Below, piece after piece: positions 57,369-64,000 of a DNA stretch of 64,000 nucleotides (positions within the stretch are counted from its first letter, which is position 1; the number at the start of each line of letters is the position of its first letter). The notes beneath the pieces were generated by a model. That model worked only from the letters and a program-made list of their open reading frames with translations. It did not search any database and was not told the origin of the DNA. Origin of the DNA: Dipteronia dyeriana (taxonomy: Eukaryota > Streptophyta > Magnoliopsida > Sapindales > Sapindaceae); NCBI GenBank assembly GCA_032871835.1, contig CM065301.1, forward strand, positions 79,950,069-80,014,068, in the 5' to 3' direction. The translations under genes and the position numbers were made by a program.

Positions 57369-57487
57369 GTTGTGCGACACGAGGACATCCCAGGAGGTCA
57401 CCCATCCTAGTACTGCTCTCTCTCAAACACACTTAACTTCGGAGTTCTGATGGGATCCGTGGCAATACTGTTGGTATGGTCGCACCC
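57369..57487 (-). rRNA. 5S rRNA gene copy 175, GTTGTGCGAC type
   Basis: T5; variant 3' end; C box intact, IE one change, A box two; ATCCGTGGCAATACTG in the 5' part. Confidence 0.9.
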
Positions 57488-58138
57488 GTCATGTTTTATG
57501 TGCAATATTTACTTAAGACTTACTCAACCGAAGCATCGTCCACAACTTTGTTACCCCATTCCAAAGAAAAAGAATAATTTCCGTTCCTCCATCTGATTAA
57601 AACCTCAATATAGGTGTAATTATTCGACTAAATCAAGTAAACAGCAAACCGAAACTTTTCTGAGCGTAGTTATTCGATTATCGGATGCGAATCGAGCAAA
57701 AAAGGGGTGCAACACGATGACTTTCCAGGAGGTCACCCATCCTAGTACTACTCTTTCCCAAGCACACTTAACTTCAGAGTTCTGATGGGATCCGGTGCAT
57801 TAGTACTGGTATGGTCGCACCCGTCATGTTTTCTACGCAATATTTACTTAAGCCCTATTCTGCCGGAGCATCCTCTAAAACTTTCTTGCCCCATTCCAAA
57901 GAAAAAGAATAATTTTCGTTCGTCCACCTAATTGAAACCTGAATATAAATGTAATTATTAAAACATCAAAAAAACAGCAAGGTGATACTTTTCCGAGCGT
58001 AAATATTCGATTATCGGATGCGAATCGAGCAAAAAAGGTGTGCAACACGAGGACTTCACAGGAGGTCACCTATTCTAGTACTGCTCTCGCCCAAGCACGC
58101 TTAACTTCGGAGTTCTGATGGGATCCGGTGCATTAGTG
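57432..58138. repeat. About 700-bp local duplication, copy 1
   Basis: This matches 58435-59143 at an offset of 1003 to 1005 bp, starting and ending inside 5S genes. The shared marks are ATCCGTGGCAATACTG, CAACCGAA and the GTGATACTTTTCCG spacer. Confidence 0.88.
57704..57822 (-). rRNA. 5S rRNA gene copy 176
   Basis: T6; C box intact, IE two changes, A box one. Partner 58707. Confidence 0.92.
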
Positions 58139-58155
58139 TTGGTATGGTTGAACCC
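58037..58155 (-). rRNA. 5S rRNA gene copy 177
   Basis: T6; IE and A box intact, C box two changes. Identity with 59042 stops at about 58138, 17 nt before the 5' end. Confidence 0.92.
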
Positions 58156-58283
58156 GTCATTTTTTAGGCACAATATTTACTTAAGCCTTTCTCTGCCGGA
58201 GCATCCTTCACAACTTTCTTACCCCAATCCAAAGAAAAATAATAATTTCCGTTCCTCCGTCTAATTAAAACCTGAATATATGT

Positions 58284-58345
58284 GTAATTATTCGACAAAA
58301 TCAAATAAACAGCAAGGCGACGCTTTCCCGAGCGTAATTATTCGA
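58284..58345. repeat. Representative spacer direct repeat GTAATTATTCGA
   Basis: The 12-bp word GTAATTATTCGA occurs at 58284-58295 and again 50 bp on at 58334-58345. The pair recurs in most spacers of the window and suggests an old internal duplication of the spacer. Confidence 0.8.
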
Positions 58346-58363
58346 TTATCTGATGCGAATCGA
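58342..58363. repeat. Representative dyad beside the terminator
   Basis: TCGATT (58342-58347) and AATCGA (58358-58363) form a 6-bp inverted repeat with a 10-bp loop, two bases downstream of the T-run on the sense strand. It is kept in a large share of units. Confidence 0.7.
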
Positions 58364-58371
58364 GCAAAAAA

Positions 58372-58490
58372 GTGGAGCAACACGAGGACTACCCAGAAGG
58401 ACACCCATCCTAGTACTGCTCTCGCCCAAGCACGCTTAACTTCGGAGTTCTGATGGGATCCGTGGCAATACTGCTGGTATGGTCGCACCC
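58372..58490 (-). rRNA. 5S rRNA gene copy 178, chimeric
   Basis: T6; IE and A box intact, C box two changes. The 3' half resembles 56700, the 5' half (ATCCGTGGCAATACTG) resembles 57369. Confidence 0.91.
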
Positions 58491-58706
58491 GTCATGTTTT
58501 ATGTGCAATATTTACTTAAGACTTACTCAACCGAAACATCGTCCACAACTTTGTTACCCCATTCCAAAGAAAAAGAATAATTTCCGTTCCTCCATCTGAT
58601 TAAAACCTTAATATAGGTGTAATTATTCGACTAAATCAAGTAAACAGCAAGCCGAAACTTTTCCGAGCGTAGTTATTCGATTATCGGATGAGAATCGAGC
58701 AAAAAA

Positions 58707-58825
58707 GGGGTGCAACACGAGGACTTCCCAGGAGGTCACCCATCCTAGTACTACTCTTTCCCAAGCACACTTAACTTCAGAGTTCTGATGGGATCCGGTG
58801 CATTAGTACTGGTATGGTCGCACCC
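58707..58825 (-). rRNA. 5S rRNA gene copy 179
   Basis: T6; C box intact, IE two changes, A box one. Confidence 0.92.
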
Positions 58826-59035
58826 GTCATGTTTTCTACGCAATATTTACTTAAGCCCTATTCTGCCGGAGCATCCTCTAAAACTTTCTTGCCCCATTCC
58901 AAAGAAAAAGAATAATTTTCGTTCGTCCACCTAATTAAAACCTGAATATAAATGTAATTATTCGACTACATCAAAAAAACAGCAAGGTGATACTTTTCCG
59001 AGCGTAAATATTCGATTATCGGATGCGAATCGAGC

Positions 59036-59041
59036 AAAAAA
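59036..59041 (-). terminator. Representative Pol III T-run terminator
   Basis: Six T residues on the sense strand directly follow the 5S 3' end. Four or more T are enough for Pol III termination. Most copies carry T5 to T9 here; exceptions are given with each copy. Confidence 0.85.
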
Positions 59042-59160
59042 GGTGTGCAACACGAGGACTTCACAGGAGGTCACCTATTCTAGTACTGCTCTCGCCCAAG
59101 CACGCTTAACTTCGGAGTTCTGATGGGATCCGGTGCATTAGTGCTGGTATGGTCGCACCC
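59042..59160 (-). rRNA. 5S rRNA gene copy 180
   Basis: T6; IE, A box and whole 5' half match consensus; two changes in the C box and about four in all. Upstream elements intact. Confidence 0.94.
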
Positions 59161-59188
59161 GTCATGTTTTTTGCGCAATATTTACTTA
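59161..59188 (-). promoter_or_regulatory. Representative 5S upstream promoter region
   Basis: Read on the minus strand, C lies at -1, GCGC at -16 to -13 and TAAATATT at about -25 to -18 relative to the 5S start at 59160. Plant 5S genes are known to use a TATA-like box near -28, GC near -12 and C at -1 with the internal boxes. The same arrangement is seen before most copies, so it is listed once here. Confidence 0.75.
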
Positions 59189-59376
59189 AGCCCTACTCTG
59201 CCAGAGCGTCCTCCACAACTTTCTAACCCCATTCCAAAGAAATATAATAATTTACGTTCCTCCACTTGATTAAAACAAAAATATAGGTGTAATTATTCGA
59301 CAAAATCAAATAAACTTCAAGTCGACGCTTTTTTGAGCGTAATTATTCAATTATCGGATGCGAATCGAGCAAAAAA

Positions 59377-59495
59377 GGGGTGCAACACGAGGACTTCATA
59401 GGATATCACCCATCCTAGTACTTCCCTCGCCTAAGCACGCTTAACTTCGGAGTTTTGATGGGATCCGGTGCATTAGTGTTGGTATTGTAGCACGA
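59377..59495 (-). rRNA. 5S rRNA gene copy 181
   Basis: T6; C box three changes, IE and A box one each; 5' end TCGTGCTACA. Confidence 0.9.
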
Positions 59496-59577
59496 GTAAT
59501 GTTTTCTGCGCATTATTTACTTAAATCCTTTTCCTAGCGTAATTATTCGATTATCGGATGCGAATCGAGCAAAAAAT
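59496..59577. other. Collapsed 82-bp spacer
   Basis: ATTTACTTAAATCC runs into TTTTCCTAGCG, removing about 134 bp between copies 181 and 182. The TATA-like side is kept. Confidence 0.88.
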
Positions 59578-59696
59578 GGGGTGCAACACGAGGACTTCCC
59601 AGAAGGTAACCCATCCTAGTACTGATCTCGCCCATGCACGCTTAACTTCGGAGTTATGATGAGATTTTGTGCATTAGTGCTGCTATTATCGCACCC
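59578..59696 (-). rRNA. 5S rRNA gene copy 182
   Basis: T6; C box two changes, IE and A box one each; 5' half altered (GAGATTTTGTGC). Confidence 0.9.
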
Positions 59697-59913
59697 GTCA
59701 TTTTTTCTACGCAATATTTACTTAAGCTCTACTCTACCGAAGCATCCTCCAACACATTTTTGCCCCATTCCAAAGAAAAAGAATAATTCTCGTTCCTCCA
59801 CCTGATTAAAACCTGAATATAAGTGTAATTATTCGACAAAATCAAATAAACAGCAAGGCGACGCTTTTCCGAGCGTAATTAATCGATAATAGAAATTTGA
59901 ATCGAGCAAAAAA

Positions 59914-60032
59914 GGGGTGCAACAAAAGGACTTCCCATAAGGTCACCCATTCTAGTACTGCTCTCGCCCAAGCACGCTTAACTTCGAAGTTCTGATGGGA
60001 TCCTGTGCATTTATGCTGGTATGGTCGCACCC
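59914..60032 (-). rRNA. 5S rRNA gene copy 183
   Basis: T6; IE and A box intact, C box three changes; ACAAAAGG at the 3' end. Confidence 0.91.
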
Positions 60033-60248
60033 GTCATTTTACCTGCGTAATATTTACTTAAGCCCTACTCTGCCGAAGCATCCTCCACAACTTTCTTACC
60101 CCATTCCTAAGAAAAAGAATAATTTCCGTTCATCCACCTGATTAAAACCTGAATATAGGTGTAAATTTTCGACTAAATCAAATAAACAGCAAGGCAACGC
60201 TTTTCCTAGTGTAATTATTCGATTATCGAATGTGAATCGAGCAAAAAA

Positions 60249-60367
60249 GGGGTGCAACAAAAGGACTTCCCAGGAGGTCACCTACCCTAGTACTGCTCTA
60301 GCCCAAGCACGCTTAACTTCGGAGTTCTTATGGGATCCGGTGCATTAGTGCTGGTATGGTCGTACCC
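60249..60367 (-). rRNA. 5S rRNA gene copy 184
   Basis: T6; A box intact, C box two changes, IE one. Confidence 0.92.
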
Positions 60368-60582
60368 GTCAATTTTTCTGTGCAATATTTACTTAAGCCC
60401 TGCTCTGCCGGAGCATCCTCCACAACTTCTTAAATCATTTTAAAGAAAAAGAATAATTTACGTTCCTCCACCTGATTAAAACCTGAATATAGGTGTAATT
60501 ATTCGATAAAATTAAATAAACAGCAAGGCAACGCTTTTCCAAGCGTAATTATTCGATAATCGGATGCGAATCGAACAAAAAA

Positions 60583-60701
60583 GTGGTGCAACACGAGGAC
60601 TTTCCAGGAGGTTACCCATCCTAGTACTTCCCTAGCCCAAGCACGCTTAACTTCGGAGTTAAGTTGGGATCCGGTGCATTTGTGCTGGTATGGTCGCACG
60701 A
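60583..60701 (-). rRNA. 5S rRNA gene copy 185
   Basis: T6; A box intact, C box one change, IE two; GTTAAGTTGGG in the middle. Confidence 0.9.
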
Positions 60702-60782
60702 GTAATAATATCTACGTAATATTTACTTAAGCCCTTTTCCGAGCGTAATTATTCGATTATCAGATGCGAATGGAGCATAAAA
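60702..60782. other. Collapsed 81-bp spacer
   Basis: ATTTACTTAAGCCC runs into TTTTCCGAGCG at the same site as the spacer at 59496, so both descend from one deletion copied by the local duplication. Confidence 0.88.
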
Positions 60783-60901
60783 TGGGTGCAACACGAGGAC
60801 TTCCCAGGAGGTCACCCATCCTTGTACTGCTCTCGCCCAAGCACGCTTAACTTCGGAGTTTTGATGGGATCCGGTGCATTAGTGCTGGTATGGTCACACC
60901 T
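60783..60901 (-). rRNA. 5S rRNA gene copy 186
   Basis: All three boxes intact; about five changes in all. The T-run is T4 (CATAAAATGG on plus), weaker than usual. Confidence 0.93.
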
Positions 60902-61103
60902 GTCATTTTACTTGCGTAATATTTACTTAAGCCCTACTCTGCCGGAGCATCCTCCACAACTTTCTTACCCCATTCCAATGAAAAAGAATAATTTTCGTTC
61001 CTACACCTGATTAAAACCTGAATATATGTGTGATTATTCGACTAAATCAAATAACTTTTCCAAATGTAATTATTCGATTATCGAAATTTGAATCGAGCAA
61101 AAA

Positions 61104-61222
61104 AGGGTGCAACTAAAGGACTTCCCAGGAGGTCACCCACCCTAATACTGCTCTCGCCCAAGCGTGCTTAACTTCGAAGTTCTGATGGGATCCGGTGCAT
61201 TAATGCTGGTATGGTCGCACCC
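61104..61222 (-). rRNA. 5S rRNA gene copy 187
   Basis: T6; C box one change, A box two. Downstream spacer lacks about 15 bp. Confidence 0.9.
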
Positions 61223-61438
61223 GTCATTTTACCTGCGTAATATTTACTTAAGCCCTACTCTGCCGGAGCATCCTCCACAACTTTCTTACCCAATTCCTAA
61301 GAACAAAAATAATTTCCGTTCCTCCACCTGATTAAAACCTGAATATAGGTGTAATTTTTCGACTAAATCAAATAAACAGCAAGGTGACGCTTTTTCGAGT
61401 GTAATTATTCGATTATCGAATGTGAATCGAGCAAAAAA

Positions 61439-61557
61439 GGGGTGCAACAAAAGGACTTCCCAGGAGGTCACCCACCCTAGTACTGCTCTCGCCCAAGAAC
61501 GCTTTACTTCGGAGTTCTGATGGGATCCGGTGCATTAGTGCTGGTATGGTCGTACCC
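61439..61557 (-). rRNA. 5S rRNA gene copy 188
   Basis: T6; C box one change, A box two; 5' half near consensus. Confidence 0.92.
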
Positions 61558-61773
61558 GTCATGTTTTCTACACAATATTTACTTAATCCCTACTCTGTTG
61601 GAGCACCCTCCAGACCTTTCTTGCCCCATTCCAAAGAAAAAGAATAATTCACGTTCCTCCACCTAATTAAAACCTGAATATAGGTGTAATTATTCGACTA
61701 AATCAAATAAACAGCAAGGCGACATTTTTCCGAGCGTAATTATTCGAATATCGGATGCGAATCGAGCAAAAAA

Positions 61774-61892
61774 GGGGTGCAACACGAGGACTTCCCAGGA
61801 GGTCACCCATCCTAGTATTGCTCTCTCCCAAGAACACTTGACTTCAAAGTTCAGATGGGATACGGTGCATTAGTGCTGGTGTGGTCGCACCT
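61774..61892 (-). rRNA. 5S rRNA gene copy 189
   Basis: T6; C box intact, IE one change, A box three; relative of 49739. Confidence 0.91.
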
Positions 61893-62097
61893 GTCATGTT
61901 TTCTGAGCAATATTTACTTAAGCCTTTCTTAATCGGAGCATCGTCCACAACTTTGTTACCCCATTCCAAAGAAAAAGAATAATTTTCGTTCCTCTACCTG
62001 AATATAGGTGTAATTATTCGACTAAATCAAATAAACAGCAAGCCGGCACTTTTCTGAGCATAATTATTCGATTATCGGATATGAATCGAGCAAAAAA

Positions 62098-62216
62098 AGA
62101 GTGCAACAAGAGGAATTCCCAGGAGGTCACCCATCATAGTACTGCTCTCTCCCAAGCAAATATAACTTCGGAGTTCTGATGGGATCCGCTGCATTAGAGC
62201 TGGTATGGTCGCATCC
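62098..62216 (-). rRNA. 5S rRNA gene copy 190
   Basis: T7; C box and IE one change each; A box disrupted (AAGCAAATATAACT), as at 32124. Confidence 0.9.
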
Positions 62217-62431
62217 GTCATGTTTTCTACACAATATTTACTTAAGCCCTATTCTGTCGGAGCATACTCCACAACTTTCTTTCCCCATTCCAAAGAAAAA
62301 GAATAATTTATGTTCCTCCATCTGATTAAAACCTGAATATAAGTGTAATTATTCGACAAAATCAAGTAAACAGCATGGCGAGGCTTTTCGAGCGTAATTA
62401 TTCAAATATCGGATGCGAATCGAGCAAAAAA

Positions 62432-62550
62432 ATGGTACAACACGAGGACTTCCCAGTAGGTCACCCATCATAGTACAACTCTCGTTCAAGCACGCTTAAC
62501 TTCGGAGATCTGATGGGATCAGATGAATTAGTGGTGGTATGGTCGCACCG
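62432..62550 (-). rRNA. 5S rRNA gene copy 191
   Basis: T7; A box intact, C box two changes; GATGAATTAG variant. Confidence 0.9.
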
Positions 62551-62765
62551 GTCATTTTTTCTGCGCAATATTTACTTAAGCCTTACTCTGCCGGAGCATC
62601 CTCCACAACTTTCTTAACTCATCCCAAAGAAAAAGAATAATTTTTGTTCCTCTACCTGATTAAAACCGGAATATAGGTATAATTATTGACTAAATCAAAT
62701 AAACAGCAAGGCGGCGCTTTTCCAAGCATAATTATTCGATTATCGGAAGCGAATCGAGCAAAAAT

Positions 62766-62884
62766 GTTGTGCGACACGAGGACATCCCAGGAGGTCACCC
62801 ATCCTTGTACTGCTCTCTCCCAAGCACACTTAACTTCGAAGTTATGATGGGATCCGGCGCATTAGTGCTGGTATGGTCGCACCC
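62766..62884 (-). rRNA. 5S rRNA gene copy 192, GTTGTGCGAC type
   Basis: T5; variant 3' end; C box intact, IE and A box one change each. Confidence 0.91.
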
Positions 62885-63100
62885 GTCAAGTTTTCTGCGT
62901 AATATTTACTTAAGCCCTATTCTGCTGGAGCATCCTCCACAACTTTCTTACCCCATTCCAAAGAAAAAGAATAATTTCCGTTCCTCCACCTGATTAAAAC
63001 CTGAATATAGGTGTAATTATTCGACTAAATCAAATAAACAGCAAGCCGACACTTTTCCGAGCCTAGTTATTCGATTATCGGATGCGAATCGAGCAAAAAA

Positions 63101-63219
63101 GGGGTGCAACACGAGGACTTCCCAGGAGGTCACCCATCCTGGTACTGCTCTCGCCAGAGCGCGCTTAACTTCGGAGTTCTGATGGGATCTGGTGCATTAG
63201 TGCTGGTATGGTCGCACCC
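63101..63219 (-). rRNA. 5S rRNA gene copy 193
   Basis: T6; C box and IE intact, A box three changes (AGAGCGCGCTTAACT). Confidence 0.92.
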
Positions 63220-63434
63220 GTCATTTTCCAGCACAATATTTATTAAAGCCTTACTCTGCCAGAGCATCCTTCACAACTTTCTTTCCCCATTCCAAAGAAA
63301 AAGAATAATTTTTGTTCCTTCATCTAATTAAAACCTGAATATATCTGTAATTATTCGACAAAATCAAATAAACAGCAAGGCGACGCTTTCTCGAGCAAAA
63401 TTATTCGATTATCTGATGCGAAACGAGCAAAAAA

Positions 63435-63553
63435 GTGGTGCAACACGAGGACTTCACAGAAGGACACCCATCCTAGTCTTGCTCTCGCCCAAGCACGCTT
63501 AACTTCGGAGTTCTTATGGGATCCGTGGCAATACGGCTGGTATGGTCGCACCC
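63435..63553 (-). rRNA. 5S rRNA gene copy 194
   Basis: T6; IE and A box intact, C box two changes; ATCCGTGGCAATACGG in the 5' part. Confidence 0.91.
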
Positions 63554-63770
63554 GTCATGTTTTATGTGCAATATTTACTTAAGCCTTACTCAACCAGAGC
63601 ATTGTCCACAACTTTGTTACCCCATTCCAAAGAAATAAGATTAATTTCCGCTCCTCCACCTGATTAAAACTTGAATATAGGTGTAATTATTCGACTAAAT
63701 CAAGTAAATAGCAAGCCGAAACTTTTCGAAACGTAGTTATTCTATTATCGGATGCGAATCGAGCAAAAAA

Positions 63771-63889
63771 GAGGTTCAACACGAGGACTTCCTAGGAGGT
63801 CACCCATCCTAGTACTGCTCTCTCCCAAACACATTTAACTTCAGAGTACTGATGGGATCCGGTGCATTAGTGCTGGTATGGTCGCACCC
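63771..63889 (-). rRNA. 5S rRNA gene copy 195
   Basis: T6; C box and IE one change each, A box three; 5' half matches consensus. Last complete copy. Confidence 0.92.
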
Positions 63890-64000
63890 GTCATGTTTTC
63901 TGCGCAATATTTACTTAAGCCATATTCTGCCGGAGCATCCTTCACAACTTTCTTGCCCCATTCTAAAGAAAAAGAATAATTTTCGTCCGTCCACCTGATT
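63890..64000. other. Partial 5S intergenic spacer at window end
   Basis: This is the upstream (promoter-side) spacer of the last copy, with an intact CAATATTTACTTA segment. The array runs on past the window. Confidence 0.9.

Larger units (their letters stand above)
58435..59143. repeat. About 700-bp local duplication, copy 2
   Basis: This is the second copy of 57432-58138 and nearly identical to it. The 296 bp between the copies resemble the unit at 56700 instead. Confidence 0.88.
59377..60367. repeat. Four-unit local duplication, copy 1
   Basis: Units 59377, 59578, 59914 and 60249 match 60583, 60783, 61104 and 61439 at offsets of 1190 to 1206 bp. The shared marks include a collapsed spacer, GAAATTTGAATCG and CATTTTACCTGCG. 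Confidence 0.85.
60583..61557. repeat. Four-unit local duplication, copy 2
   Basis: This is the second copy of 59377-60367. It has an extra 15-bp spacer deletion near 61053, absent from copy 1. Confidence 0.85.
1..64000 (-). repeat. Tandem 5S rDNA array, about 195 units, all minus strand
   Basis: The whole window is a tandem repeat with a 334-335 bp period. Each unit holds the reverse complement of a eukaryotic 5S rRNA gene: on the sense strand it starts GGGTGCGACCATACCAGCAC and ends CCTCGTGTTGCACCCC, followed by a T-run. 5S rRNA is the small RNA of the large ribosomal subunit, made by RNA polymerase III from internal A box, IE and C box elements bound by TFIIIA. The 119-nt length, the box sequences, the upstream TAAATATT-like box and C at -1 are those of plant 5S genes. 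Spacers are about 215 bp and AT-rich. All copies share one orientation and no foreign insertion was seen. Copies differ from each other by several per cent, which is high for 5S arrays. How many are expressed cannot be read from sequence. Confidence 0.97.

Noticed and set aside
58288..58488. Small open frames on the minus strand (MRPYQ...SEVKRAWARAVLGW type)
   Set aside because: These are the 5S gene itself read in one frame and running into the spacer; the similarity between copies comes from the rRNA repeat, not from a protein family.
1..64000. CRISPR-like array of regular repeats and spacers
   Set aside because: The period is 334 bp, the repeated part is a 119-bp 5S gene with Pol III signals, and the spacers are homologous to one another.
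1..64000. Transposon or SINE-type elements derived from 5S
   Set aside because: 5S-derived SINEs carry an unrelated tail and are dispersed. Here units are strictly head to tail, with no target-site duplications, no terminal repeats and no foreign body sequence.
1..64000. Species assignment from the spacer
   Set aside because: The spacer is not one I recognise. The 5S gene is too conserved among flowering plants to place the organism further.

Overview
The whole window is one uninterrupted, head-to-tail array of 5S ribosomal RNA genes. Every copy I found is transcribed from the minus strand. On the plus strand each unit reads: spacer, a short A-run (the Pol III T-run terminator on the other strand), then the reverse complement of a 119-nt plant-type 5S gene. 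I located 195 copies: 189 are near full length and 6 are heavily truncated. The usual period is 334-335 bp (about 119 bp of gene and 215 bp of AT-rich spacer). I saw no protein-coding gene, tRNA, transposon or CRISPR array. The 5S sequence and the upstream elements (TAAATATT-like box near -25, GC near -14, C at -1) point to a flowering plant nuclear genome. I do not recognise the spacer, so I name no genus.

The array is unusually diverged. By eye no copy matches the majority consensus exactly; the closest carry about three changes (e.g. 4487-4605, 27634-27752, 28156-28274). Only about six copies have A box, intermediate element (IE) and C box all matching consensus. Many copies have point changes in the promoter boxes, small indels, broken terminators or flank deletions. 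This fits a decaying, poorly homogenised block (array edge, silent or pericentromeric) more than a freshly homogenised active locus; that is inference.

Layout. 1-11 kb: monomer units in even register, with one 40-bp duplication inside a gene. 11-26 kb: most of the truncated genes, plus several pairs of multi-unit segments repeated at distances of 4-12 kb. 26-40 kb: regular monomers, two deleted genes and one collapsed spacer. 40.6-52.2 kb: a 17-unit (about 5.67 kb) segment present twice in tandem, with the start of a third copy; one patch in the first copy has been overwritten by a neighbour 1 kb away. 52-64 kb: short-range duplications of about 1.0 and 1.2 kb, two collapsed spacers, and a recurring two-unit motif carrying a distinctive 3'-end variant of 5S.

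Box terms used in the copy entries: gene position p counts along the plus strand from the 3' end of the RNA. C box = p23-40, IE = p48-53, A box = p56-70. Tn is the length of the T-run just after the gene on the sense strand. Counts are by eye against the majority consensus and may be off by one.
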